A stretch of 64,000 nt of DNA. It comes from Caballeronia mineralivorans PML1(12). Its GTDB lineage: Bacteria > Pseudomonadota > Gammaproteobacteria > Burkholderiales > Burkholderiaceae. Below are positions 34,243 through 42,870 of this stretch, piece by piece. Location: assembly GCF_001028175.1 (NCBI RefSeq), contig NZ_AEJF01000144.1, positions 22,814 through 86,813 of the forward strand, read 5' to 3'. The position numbers and the translations under genes are program-made. Numbering within the stretch: position 1 is the first letter of the stretch; the number at the start of each line of letters is the position of its first letter. The notes below the pieces were generated by a model that saw only the letters and a program-made list of their open reading frames with translations, was not told the origin of the DNA and ran no database searches.

Positions 34243-35985
34243 GTGTCTAATAGACGTTACGCGATCAAAACTTTCCTGGCGGCCAGCTTGCTTGGAACAG
34301 GAGGAGGGACGTTGCGATCGCAAGAGCGGCAAGAGCCGAGCTTGCGTCCGCACAAACAACTCAAGGACCTGGACCTGGCAGGAACCCTCGCGAACGATGA
34401 CCTGATATACGCGGCGCAGGACGGCGCCGAAAAAAAACTGTCGATCGCCCAACTGGCAAGCTATGTCCAGGCTCCCATGGCGAAAGGCATCTCACCCGAC
34501 GCGGGCAAGCTGACGGGTACGGAAACGCTGCCCGCGAGCCGGGGAGCAGGGCTGTTGCAAACGGAGGTCGGTTCGATAGCGGCATTCGCCCGCGAAGCCT
34601 TGGCGGCGCCCGGCGGATCGTCGCTCGTCGGATTCAAATCGTTGCCCGCGTCGAGCGTGGTCAGAACGGTCGCCGACGAGCTAAACGATGCCGACATCAA
34701 TCCGAAACGCTTCGGTGCGAAGGGCAATGACAGCGCGGACGACTCCGCCGCGATCCAGACCGCGATCGATCTTCTCGAAGCGCGCGGCGGAGGTGTCGTG
34801 CGTTTTCCAGCCGGTAATTACCGGTGCAATGTAGTGCTCAAGGATGGCGTGTCCCTGGTATCCGGCAGTGAAATGTTTGGATACCTTCCGGGGCGCGTAT
34901 CCGGTGTCACCCTGTCTCAGGCGAAGCCCGGTTTCGTGGTTGATTCGCCCAGAACCCTGATCCGGGGCACGGCGGTGAACGGTATCAATTTTGCGGGTCT
35001 GGGCGCGAGTTATGAGGGCGGCGGTGTCCGGTTGCGAAACGCAAAGTGGGGAGCGGTAAAACGATGCACGGCCAACAACTTTGCCGATCAGGGTTTCCAG
35101 CACATCGCAGGATTCGGGATTGTCTTTGAGGACATTCTCACGACGAACGTTTTGCTGAACCGTCACCGCACGCAGATTTCGGGGTGTGTCGAGACATTCG
35201 GCACCGATGACTTCCTGAACCGGATCGAAGCCAATCCGTCGCTGATTGCATCCGACGGTGTGGTGAGCAACGACCTGTATATCTGCGGGATCCTGGTCGG
35301 CGGTGCGAACAACTTTCTGTCCAACTGCATTGGCGAGGACGCCGAGCGAGGGATCTACGTCGCGCCGCTGAGAGGGTCGCAGCACCGGATCTCGCTGTGT
35401 CGCGGGGACTCCAATGTCGGCCATGGTTTTTACGTCGATGGCAGTGCGTTGTGGGCTGCATGCTTCGCGTACTTCAATAGCTCGGGAAACGTAGGGCAGT
35501 ACAGCGGCTTCTACATGTCGGCATTGTCGAGAGAGAACTTGCTTACCGGGTGCCGCTCGCAGGGAACGTCCGACCGCCTGCAAAAATATGGCTTTGAAGA
35601 TCACGTAAGCCGCTCGGACCCTTACCTCCGTAATACTTATACCGGTTGCAGCGGCGCGTATAACCAGTCCGGTTTGTTTCTTACTCAGCAGCGAGGCGGT
35701 TCCGGCGTATTGGCGGCGCCGCAGGCAATCCGTCCCGCCGACGGCACAGCCGTGGTCGATATAACCGGAAATAGCCTGATCGTGCTCGAAGGCTACAGCG
35801 CGCCCGCCAACATTAGAAATTTCACCGGCGGCGTAGACGGCGCAAGCATTCGCGTACTTGGCAATTCTCAGGTAACGATCGTACCCGGCGCAGGGATTGT
35901 CACGTCGACCGGCAAGAGTGTCGTGCTGGCGAATCACACCGTGTACGCCTTCACGCAATACGGTGGAAACTGGTATATGGGTTGA
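34243..35985 (+). CDS. Phage-tailspike-like beta-helix protein, putative polysaccharide depolymerase
   Basis: A 580-residue protein. An N-terminal basic, hydrophobic segment (RRYAIKTFLAASLLGTGGG) may be a signal or Tat-like anchor. Residues about 40-120 carry repeats like those of phage tail fibres (LAGTLANDDLIYAAQDGAEK, KLTGTETLPASRGAGLLQ). Then comes RTVADELNDADINPKRFGAK with DDSAAIQTAIDLL near residues 141-177, a junction seen in tailspikes ahead of a right-handed beta helix of the Pectate_lyase_3 type. The start is a GTG with tgggg upstream. No other phage gene is nearby. In this locus it most likely cleaves or trims the exported polymer, but activity is inferred. Confidence 0.78.
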   Translation: MSNRRYAIKTFLAASLLGTGGGTLRSQERQEPSLRPHKQLKDLDLAGTLANDDLIYAAQDGAEKKLSIAQLASYVQAPMAKGISPDAGKLTGTETLPASRGAGLLQTEVGSIAAFAREALAAPGGSSLVGFKSLPASSVVRTVADELNDADINPKRFGAKGNDSADDSAAIQTAIDLLEARGGGVVRFPAGNYRCNVVLKDGVSLVSGSEMFGYLPGRVSGVTLSQAKPGFVVDSPRTLIRGTAVNGINFAGLGASYEGGGVRLRNAKWGAVKRCTANNFADQGFQHIAGFGIVFEDILTTNVLLNRHRTQISGCVETFGTDDFLNRIEANPSLIASDGVVSNDLYICGILVGGANNFLSNCIGEDAERGIYVAPLRGSQHRISLCRGDSNVGHGFYVDGSALWAACFAYFNSSGNVGQYSGFYMSALSRENLLTGCRSQGTSDRLQKYGFEDHVSRSDPYLRNTYTGCSGAYNQSGLFLTQQRGGSGVLAAPQAIRPADGTAVVDITGNSLIVLEGYSAPANIRNFTGGVDGASIRVLGNSQVTIVPGAGIVTSTGKSVVLANHTVYAFTQYGGNWYMG

Positions 35986-36112
35986 CCTTTGTTTCCCGGC
36001 GAAGGGCTCGGCAGGCTTACTGACGCCACGACACGTTACGACACACCTGGATATACCGCGTGTCTCCCGGCGCGGCATTCCTTAACCTGATCTTATTTTG
36101 CTGATATTTACT

Positions 36113-37138
36113 TCAGGTATTGCTGAAGTCGGCACGTGCGCAGTTACGGTAGTCGCTGGCGGAAATGCCCAAGCGTCGTTTGAAGATCTTCGCCAGCCGG
36201 GTGCCGCTGCGCATGCCACACCGGCGCGCCACTTTATCGATAGGCAGGGTCGTGGTGATCAATAACCTGCACGCAATGTCGAGGCGGGTACGCAATAGAT
36301 ACTCGGACGGTGGCATGCCCGTTTCGGCCTTGAAATGCCGGAGAAATGTGCGCTCGCCCATAGACACGCTCTGGGCAATATCATCTACCGTGATCGGACG
36401 GGCGCAATGTTCTTCGATCCAGCGAGTCGCTTCCTTGATCGTGGAGGCAACGTTCGCGTTGGGCGGATCGCCGAGAAGCGGCTCGAGCCAGCGGCCGGAA
36501 AAGGGCATGAGGCGCTCGGCAATGCTCTCCGCGGTTTCGTAATCGAAGTCGCTCTTGATGAGCGAGAGGGCGGTGATGACTGGCGAACCCGCGTTGACGT
36601 CGATAACCACATCGTTGCTCGGCGCCTGGCTGTGCTGCTTACCGGACGGCCGTATCGGGATGATCATGCCGCGCGCGTTGGGCAGGTCGGCGCCCTTGAG
36701 CAGAAGCGTGCCGTTGCCCGCCGCCTGTACCACGCGGACAGTCTGGAACACGCGCTTGAGCCAGTCCGTGTTCCTGCTGTCGTGAGCTGCCGCTGCGGCG
36801 CCTTCACCCCCTGCAATGAACAGCGCGTCGTACCCGGACGATGACGAAGCGTCCAGCGGATGGGTGTCCATGCTGATGGCGTTGGAACACTGCACACGAC
36901 CGCCCCTGCTCGACAGTAAGGAAATCGAATAATGTGGGGCCTGACCGTACTCGGTCGTCGCGGCCAAATTGGCGAGGTCGAAGGTCTCTACAATCAATGC
37001 GACCTCCACGAAAGAGCAGTTCTCGTAGACCAGGATCGCGATTCGTTTCTTGGTCGCGTGTCCGTGCCGGCGGTTCCCTTGCTCGATCGAGACCACTCGC
37101 CTCGAGTTAGTCCAGGATCTTGCACCCTCTAAGTTCAT
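36113..37138 (-). CDS. GlxA-type regulator with DJ-1/PfpI domain and AraC HTH
   Basis: A 341-residue transcription factor. Residues about 30-205 form a DJ-1/PfpI-like sensor (RIAILVYENCSFVEVALIVE, GYDALFIAGGEGAAAAAHDS). The usual nucleophile cysteine is absent: the elbow reads VQAAGNGTLLL, so it is probably a non-enzymatic sensor. The C-terminal AraC/XylS HTH spans about 235-330 (ITVDDIAQSVSMGERTFLRHF and IDKVARRCGMRSGTRLAKIF). The start is uncertain, with another ATG eleven codons upstream. It faces the tailspike-like gene and diverges from the next gene, so it is a candidate local regulator. Confidence 0.86.
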   Translation of the reverse strand: MNLEGARSWTNSRRVVSIEQGNRRHGHATKKRIAILVYENCSFVEVALIVETFDLANLAATTEYGQAPHYSISLLSSRGGRVQCSNAISMDTHPLDASSSSGYDALFIAGGEGAAAAAHDSRNTDWLKRVFQTVRVVQAAGNGTLLLKGADLPNARGMIIPIRPSGKQHSQAPSNDVVIDVNAGSPVITALSLIKSDFDYETAESIAERLMPFSGRWLEPLLGDPPNANVASTIKEATRWIEEHCARPITVDDIAQSVSMGERTFLRHFKAETGMPPSEYLLRTRLDIACRLLITTTLPIDKVARRCGMRSGTRLAKIFKRRLGISASDYRNCARADFSNT

Positions 37139-37387
37139 TTTTTTCTCGTTTGTGTGTGCCCTAAAAATCATTCTAGCCAACAATGAAAAGCTCCTTTGCC
37201 GGCTGTCTCAAAAGGGATATGTATTGTCTGAATTGGTTAAGGAGACGTATCTATAATGATAAAAAATGCTTAAATAATTGCTACTTAATGGGTCACAACT
37301 TGACAATAAGAAAATCGACTAAAGATGTTGTTTATCAAGGCGTAAAGCAACATTCGATATGGTTCTAATATCCTCATACTAATTGGG

Positions 37388-38536
37388 ATGGCATTGCATT
37401 CGTCTATCGTTTTGTTAACGCCGGTAACACAGCCAGAATCGATAAAAATCATTGTCGACTCAGTAAATGGCATTCGCTCGCTTTCGAGCGTGGCGATAAA
37501 GGTGGTCGCACCCTTGAGCAGGTCGATGGCGCTATGGCGGGGCGTGCGGGCCGACACGTTTGCGAACGTCGAGTTCATCGATGTCGAGCCGCGCGGGGGC
37601 TCGCAAAAGGCAACGGCCATTAGCTCGGCCTATCTGCTTGCGATGGTGCAGCGGGCGCATGCGGGTAGCCCGGCGGGCGCTGCCGGCAATTTCTATGTCT
37701 TCGTGGGTGTCGAGGCTTATGGCGATGCCTTCGCCGAGTGTGCGTTCGCGCTGAGACGATGGTTCGGGCCTGCATCGGTCTTTGCGTTGGACCTGCGCCC
37801 CGAGAACCCCGCCGCGTTTCCCGTCGATAGCGAATGGAGTGCCCGTCGCTCTCTCGCGTCGCGTGCGACCCTGCTTACGTTCGATTCGCGCTTCGACGCC
37901 GGGACGGTTGGCGGTGCACCGGTCAAGGTCTTGCCGGATCCGCGGCGTGGTGAAGTCTCGCTCGCAGCAAGGCAGCGCGCTCGCGCCAGGATGAATGTGT
38001 CGGACCACGACTTCGCACTGGCGGTGATCAGTGACGACGTTTCATCGGCTGGCAGTGTCCGGCAGGCTGCGCTGATTCGCGCACTGATGCAGGCGCAAAG
38101 CTCGCGGCTGCTCATAGCAGGCATCGGGCACGAACCGGCAGCGTCATGGCTCGCCGATTTGTCGGCAACGTTTCCCGGCCGGGTGCGGATCATGGGTGCG
38201 TGCGCGGCCGGTGCGTGCGACACCGACGCCGCGGATGTATTGCTCATGCCGGGAGGCGAGCACGGCACAGCGCCTTCGCTGCCTTGCGCCGCAAGCGCTG
38301 AGGAAGCAACGATGCCTGCTGAGCAAGGACATCGAAGGATCGTGCTGGAGGAATACATGGGTACGCACGATGTGGACGACTTCATCCTGGCGGTGGGTCT
38401 TCTGCCTTCGCGGGCGAGCCGGGAGGTAGAGATGCTTCGGGGTTCGTTGATCAAGACCCTGCAAGCCAAGATGGATTTGCGGTTCGGAAGAAGTTTGTAC
38501 TACGCAGTTAAGCAGGTCAGTGAGCAGGTTGAATAA
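37388..38536 (+). CDS. Conserved hypothetical protein, possibly GT-B-like
   Basis: A 382-residue soluble protein I do not recognise. Alternating beta/alpha pattern and two Rossmann-like halves are suggested by SSIVLLTPVTQPESIKIIVD at the N-terminus and FALAVISDDVSSAGSVRQAA near residue 210. The latter resembles the start of the C-terminal domain of GT-B glycosyltransferases, and DVLLMPGGEHGTAPSLPC could be a nucleotide-sugar loop. The donor-binding E-x7-E pattern is not obvious. There is no signal peptide or membrane helix. It diverges from the DJ-1/AraC regulator across an AT-rich gap, so it may be under that regulator's control. Confidence 0.6.
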   Translation: MALHSSIVLLTPVTQPESIKIIVDSVNGIRSLSSVAIKVVAPLSRSMALWRGVRADTFANVEFIDVEPRGGSQKATAISSAYLLAMVQRAHAGSPAGAAGNFYVFVGVEAYGDAFAECAFALRRWFGPASVFALDLRPENPAAFPVDSEWSARRSLASRATLLTFDSRFDAGTVGGAPVKVLPDPRRGEVSLAARQRARARMNVSDHDFALAVISDDVSSAGSVRQAALIRALMQAQSSRLLIAGIGHEPAASWLADLSATFPGRVRIMGACAAGACDTDAADVLLMPGGEHGTAPSLPCAASAEEATMPAEQGHRRIVLEEYMGTHDVDDFILAVGLLPSRASREVEMLRGSLIKTLQAKMDLRFGRSLYYAVKQVSEQVE

Positions 38537-38788
38537 GCGAGTTAGATAAGCAGGCTAGTTAAGCGCGATTGTCCGGCCGCGGCCGGGTGGTCCAACCCAC
38601 CGGTGCTTTCTCCATCCGGTCCTGTCGAGTGCGTCCCTTGTATCGCCGATGCAGTCCTGCCAACGTCGAGTCTGGCTGACGGGGCACGCCATCGCCGATG
38701 GCGGCCCTTGTTCGGGTGATCGACGCTTGCTTCAACCCGCGTGAATTGCTCCCGCTCCCTTGTGAGCTTGTATGTATAAAAGGAATCC
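38537..38788. other. Hairpin-rich intergenic region
   Basis: Contains a 14-base palindrome ccggccgcggccgg (38573-38586) and a second short hairpin with eight-base arms cgccatcg and cgatggcg (38687-38703). Neither is followed by a T tract. They could end transcription of the upstream gene weakly or be chance features of GC-rich DNA. Confidence 0.35.
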
Positions 38789-39097
38789 ATGAACTCGCAG
38801 TTCCGTTTGTTGGGCGTTGCGTGGTACAGGCAGGAGGACTATGACCGATGCCGTGCCATGTTCATCGATGGGGAGGTGTTGCCGTTTTCGTATATGGACT
38901 GGAAGAATCAGGTGGAACGCTTTCGCGAACGGTGTGTCAGCCAGGGCATTGGCGTAATCCAGGCGTATATCGATCCGGATCTGTTCCCCGACTGGTGCGT
39001 CGCGAACGGCTGCAATGCGGACGCGGATGGACGCGACACCTTCGCCTCCGATCTGGCGGGCCGCGTCATGATGGAAAGAAGCCGGCTTCGCGACTAG
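38789..39097 (+). CDS. Small conserved hypothetical protein
   Basis: A 102-residue acidic, soluble protein with many aromatic residues (LLGVAWYRQEDYDRCRAMFI, then FPDWCVANGCNADADGRDTF). It starts at an ATG with aaagg about seven bases upstream and has normal GC-rich codon use. No domain is recognised; no signal or membrane segment is seen. It stands alone between the polysaccharide and nicotinate loci with gaps on both sides. Confidence 0.6.
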   Translation: MNSQFRLLGVAWYRQEDYDRCRAMFIDGEVLPFSYMDWKNQVERFRERCVSQGIGVIQAYIDPDLFPDWCVANGCNADADGRDTFASDLAGRVMMERSRLRD

Positions 39098-39280
39098 GCG
39101 CGTGGGAGCCGGGCTCAGCGGCCGGCTGACTGGAGGGAAGACAGGGTAGGGTATAGCAAGCGCCAAGGCCGTCCGGCGCTTCGCAAGACCGCGGAGGGCA
39201 CGCTGCGGACTATGATAAAAAGGGAAGCACGGTAGGACTGAGGAACGCGGTGCGTGACCGTAATCGAAGCATAATAGAAC

Positions 39281-39288
39281 GTGTACCC
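39281..39288. promoter_or_regulatory. GTGTAC-type site in front of the first MarR gene
   Basis: The site gtgtaccc matches seven of eight bases of the palindrome gtgtacac found in the nicD/nicC divergent region. It lies 14 bases before the chosen ATG, right after an AT-rich stretch (cataataga), so a protein bound here would sit over the promoter or start site. This fits autoregulation by the MarR protein. Confidence 0.45.
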
Positions 39289-39301
39289 TACAATTCTTCC
39301 C

Positions 39302-39772
39302 ATGCCCAAAAAGCCATCCCACCCTCCGGTTGATCCCGGCAGCGAGGAGTATCACTTCTCCGAACAGATCGGCCACCTGCTGCGGCGGGCATACCAGCGC
39401 CACGTCGCCATCTTCCAGGCGGCCATACCGGACTCGGATCTGACCGCGGCGCAATTCGTCACGCTGTGCGCGGTCAAGCAGCAGCAGTCCTGCTCGCTCA
39501 ACGACATCGTCAAGGCCACGGCAATCGACCAGGCCACCATCCGCGGCGTGGTCGAGCGCTTGAAAGCACGCTCGCTGATCGTGGTCTCGCCCGACCCGCT
39601 CGACGGTCGCAAGCTGCTGGTGCGCACAACACCGGAAGGCCTGGCGTTGATCGACCAGACCGTGCCGTTTGCGCGGCAGGTCAGCGAGCAGACTTACGCG
39701 GGGCTGAATCCGGCCGAGCGCGTCGCCATCGTTTATCTTCTACGCGCGATGACGCGCGCGGAAGATAGCTGA
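39302..39772 (+). CDS. MarR-family regulator, NicR-like paralogue
   Basis: A 156-residue winged-helix repressor-type protein. The N-terminal helix SEQIGHLLRRAYQRHVAIFQ and LTAAQFVTLCAVKQQQ match the nicR product near 49.7 kb closely, so the two are paralogues. The DNA-binding region is SLNDIVKATAIDQATIRGVV, followed by a wing with DPLDGRKLLV. I chose the ATG because a GTG seven codons upstream overlaps the putative operator. It converges on the molybdopterin gene at the end of the left nic operon. Effector and targets are inferred. Confidence 0.87.
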   Translation: MPKKPSHPPVDPGSEEYHFSEQIGHLLRRAYQRHVAIFQAAIPDSDLTAAQFVTLCAVKQQQSCSLNDIVKATAIDQATIRGVVERLKARSLIVVSPDPLDGRKLLVRTTPEGLALIDQTVPFARQVSEQTYAGLNPAERVAIVYLLRAMTRAEDS

Positions 39773-39812
39773 TTCAAAGCGCGTATAGGCCGATGGCGAC
39801 GCTGCTACGCGG

Positions 39813-42086
39813 TCATCGGTGCTCGGCGGGCGTCAACGTCGCAACGGCCTGTAGCGTGGCCCTGACCGCGTCCGGCGTGAATGGCGGTGAGCGGAATCGC
39901 ACACCGGTTGCATCGAATAACGCATTGGCGATGGCGGCCGCACCGGGAAGCGACGCGGACTCGCCGGAGCCAAGCGGCGGTTCTCCTTGCCGGTCCACCA
40001 GCACCACGTCGACGGGAGGCAATTCGGGGAACGTCAGGATCGGATAGCTGCCCCATTCCCTGCTTGCCACCAGACCGTCAGTAAAGCGCACACGCTCTTT
40101 CAACGTGCGGCTCAGGGTCTGGATGGCATTGCCGTGGATCTGATGGCGCACGCCGTCAGGATTGATCACGGTGCCGGTGTCCTGGCCGACCGTCACTCGC
40201 CTGATGCGGATTTCTCCACTGACTTTATCGACGTCAAGATCGACGATCCACGCCGACCATGCTGCGCCGAAACCAGGGAAGCGGCTATGCACATATCGTG
40301 CGTACGCAACGCCGCGCCCTTGAAGCACCCGTTCGCCGGTATCGCGAGCTGTGCGGCTGCCAGCAGCGCGGGCTTGCCAGCCTGCGCGTTCCGCTACCGC
40401 CTTTAGCAACTCCACCGCCCGCTCGTCCTTGAGATGCCGCAGCCGGAATGCGAGCGGATCGGCGCCGGTCTCGAACGCGAGTTCATCGATGAATACGTCA
40501 TGAGCGAACGAGTTCGGCAGCGCCGACACGCCTCTGAACCACGACGCCCGGACCAGCGGCGCGAGGTCGTGGCAGACGAAGCGGCGATTCGCGAATGTGT
40601 AGGGCGTGACGGCGGTCCGGTCGCCCATTTCGAAGACGCGCGGCTCGGCCGGCGTCGTGCCGGTGAGCAGAAGGGCAAGCATGGGCGCGTCGTTCGATGG
40701 ATAGCGGGAAGCGAACGTATAACCCAGCGTGTCGCCGCTGCTGGACACGGTGCCGGTCACATCGACGACCTGCGCGGTGCCCTTGGGCTCCCATTGATGT
40801 TCGTCGGCGCGCGATAGCTGGACCCGCACCGGCTGCCTCATTGCACGCGAGAGCAGGAGCGCGTCGCCGGCGACATCGTCGGCGCAATTGCGGCCGTAGC
40901 ATCCGGAGGCTTCCATGCGGACCACATCGATATCCGCTTCAGCGCGCTCGATCAGGCGCGACAAGTCGTAGCGCAAGGTCTGCGGGTTCTGCGTGCCGGA
41001 CCATACCGTAATGCGCCCGTCCCGATAGTCCGCGAGGGCGCAGGACGGCCCGATCGATCCGTGCATCTGATACGGCCAGACATAGCTGCGTGTCAGCGTG
41101 GTCGTGCCCACCTGTCCCTGCACGCTCTCGACGTCGCCTTCCTCCAGCAGAAGGCGACGCCGAGCCGGAGCGTTAGAAATAGCTTCGGCGGGGTTATCGA
41201 GGGACGGCAGCGGCGGCAGGGGGCGCCACCGGACGCGTAGCGCACGCGCCGCGCGGATTGCCTGTTCCTCACGCTCGGCCACCACGCCAACGAAGTCGCC
41301 GATGACGACCACGCCGCGCACGCCCGGTAGCCTCTCGACCGATGACCGGTCCACGTCGATCAGTGTTTTGCCGACGAACGCGCCGCAATCATGCCCGGCA
41401 TACGGCGGCCGCACGACACGGCCGTGCAGCATGCCGGGCACGCGCATGTCGTGAACGAAGGTCAGCGTGCCGGTGGCTTTGGCGGGCAGATCGACGCGCG
41501 GTGTCGCCCGGCCGACGATCCGGTAGGTCGACGGGTCCTTCACTGCAACGGAATGGTCGATGGGAAGCGAGAGACGCCGCTCTTTAAGCAGGCTGCCGAA
41601 GGTGAGTCGGGTGTTGTCGGGGGCAATGACGCAGCCGTCGTCGGTCGTGAGGCGAGAGGCTTCCAACCCCCAGCGCTCTGCAGCGAGCCCGATCAATGCA
41701 AGCCGCGCTTGCGCCGCGGCGAACCTGAGCGGCACGGCCGAAATCTGGATGGTCGCGCTCGCGATGGTCGGCCCCTGGTTGGGCACGTCGGCCGAGTCGC
41801 CGAGGATCATCTGGACGCGCGCGGCCGGTACGTCGAGTTCCTCAGCCACGATCTGCGCGAGCGAGGTGCGGATGCCGGTGCCGAGATCGACGTGGCCGTT
41901 GAACGCGAGGATGCGGCCATCGTCCAGCACCGCGACGAAAATCTCCGGCGTGTCCTGAACGTAAGAAGACCCGCTGCCCGGTTGACCGGGCGCGGGCTTT
42001 ACCGGCGCGAGCGGTTGCCTGAAGATGGTCAGGCAGCCGTTGCGCGCGAGCAGTTCATTTCGGGTGAGCGCTGCTGCGGTAGGCAT
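39813..42086 (-). CDS. Nicotinate dehydrogenase, stand-alone molybdopterin subunit
   Basis: A 757-residue xanthine-oxidase-family large subunit. It shows the molybdopterin segment GHVDLGTGIRTSLAQIVAEE (about 64-83), an aldehyde oxidase hammerhead region (PRVDLPAKATGTLTFVHDMR), the WSGTQNPQTLRYDLSRL loop, and the active-site glutamate Glu709 in GSGESASLPGAAAIANALFD. It hydroxylates nicotinate to 6-hydroxynicotinate, with electrons leaving through NicA. In P. putida the equivalent domain is fused to cytochromes in NicB; here it is separate. It is last in the leftward nicD-nicX-nicF operon. A related N-heterocycle oxidase is the alternative. Confidence 0.87.
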   Translation of the reverse strand: MPTAAALTRNELLARNGCLTIFRQPLAPVKPAPGQPGSGSSYVQDTPEIFVAVLDDGRILAFNGHVDLGTGIRTSLAQIVAEELDVPAARVQMILGDSADVPNQGPTIASATIQISAVPLRFAAAQARLALIGLAAERWGLEASRLTTDDGCVIAPDNTRLTFGSLLKERRLSLPIDHSVAVKDPSTYRIVGRATPRVDLPAKATGTLTFVHDMRVPGMLHGRVVRPPYAGHDCGAFVGKTLIDVDRSSVERLPGVRGVVVIGDFVGVVAEREEQAIRAARALRVRWRPLPPLPSLDNPAEAISNAPARRRLLLEEGDVESVQGQVGTTTLTRSYVWPYQMHGSIGPSCALADYRDGRITVWSGTQNPQTLRYDLSRLIERAEADIDVVRMEASGCYGRNCADDVAGDALLLSRAMRQPVRVQLSRADEHQWEPKGTAQVVDVTGTVSSSGDTLGYTFASRYPSNDAPMLALLLTGTTPAEPRVFEMGDRTAVTPYTFANRRFVCHDLAPLVRASWFRGVSALPNSFAHDVFIDELAFETGADPLAFRLRHLKDERAVELLKAVAERAGWQARAAGSRTARDTGERVLQGRGVAYARYVHSRFPGFGAAWSAWIVDLDVDKVSGEIRIRRVTVGQDTGTVINPDGVRHQIHGNAIQTLSRTLKERVRFTDGLVASREWGSYPILTFPELPPVDVVLVDRQGEPPLGSGESASLPGAAAIANALFDATGVRFRSPPFTPDAVRATLQAVATLTPAEHR

Positions 42087-42126
42087 GACGATTCCTGAAA
42101 ATGCCGCTTTGTTCGACTAAACCGCT

Positions 42127-42210
42127 TCAACCATTGACGATACGCTTCGGCATCGCCAATACCAAGAGGCAGCCCGCCAGCATGCAGATGCCGAAGGTGA
42201 TCAGGCCTGG
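42127..42210 (-). pseudogene. Remnant of the C-terminal end of an MFS-type transporter
   Basis: Between the nicF stop and the molybdopterin gene one frame reads GLITFGICMLAGCLLVLAMP followed by KRIVNG and a stop. This is a membrane helix with a basic tail, just like the last helix of many major facilitator transporters. There is no start, and upstream in this frame the sequence is the antiphase of nicF. It looks like the trace of a gene whose body was deleted, with the junction at or inside the nicF 3' end. A chance hydrophobic frame cannot be ruled out. Confidence 0.45.
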
Positions 42211-42845
42211 CGTTTTTCGATCGTCGAAAGCGCTTCGTCGAGCGTCATGACAGCGGCGTATTTCTGTTGCATGTCGAAGAGATTTGCATCGTGCGGTCCG
42301 ATCGCCCGGTCGCCGACGCAATCCGAAACAACCAGTGGACGAAAGCCGTGCGACATCGAATCGACTACGCTTGCACGCACGCATCCGCTCGTGACGGCAC
42401 CCGCCACAATCAACGTCTGCACGGCACGCTGCGATAACCACGGCGCGAGTTGCGTGCCGAAGAACGCCGAAGGCACGGTCTTGCGCACAACGAGCTCACC
42501 GCGTGCAGGTGTCAGCTCCGGCACGATCGCGCTGTTCGGATGGTCTTCGGTGAGTGTCGCCATGCCCGGCACTTTCAGCGAAAATACGTTGTCGTCGCTG
42601 CCATCGGCTGCATACACAATGCGACTATGTGCAACCGGCCAGCCATGCCGGCGCGCGGCGGCGAGCAGATGCACCGTGCGTTCAATAGCCGGTGCAATGT
42701 TGCCGCCGCCGAAGGTCTTGGGGTCCGCGAAGCCGACAACGAAGTCGACAATCAGCAAGCCGATATTGCCTTGCACCGGTAACGGCGTGCCGAATCCCTG
42801 CTGCTTGTACACGCCCGATTCGGCGTGGCTCTGGATGTCGCTCAT
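42201..42845 (-). CDS. nicF: Maleamate amidohydrolase
   Basis: A 214-residue isochorismatase-fold amidase that turns maleamate into maleate and ammonia. The catalytic triad is visible: Asp34 in LLIVDFVVGF, Lys122 in VVRKTVPSAF and Cys155 in VTSGCVRASVVDS. It follows nicX by about 25 bases in the leftward operon. Its 3' end touches the transporter remnant. Maleate isomerase (NicE), the next step, is not in the window. Confidence 0.92.
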   Translation of the reverse strand: MSDIQSHAESGVYKQQGFGTPLPVQGNIGLLIVDFVVGFADPKTFGGGNIAPAIERTVHLLAAARRHGWPVAHSRIVYAADGSDDNVFSLKVPGMATLTEDHPNSAIVPELTPARGELVVRKTVPSAFFGTQLAPWLSQRAVQTLIVAGAVTSGCVRASVVDSMSHGFRPLVVSDCVGDRAIGPHDANLFDMQQKYAAVMTLDEALSTIEKRQA

Positions 42846-42870
42846 TCAGATTGCTCCAAGGGGTCAATAG

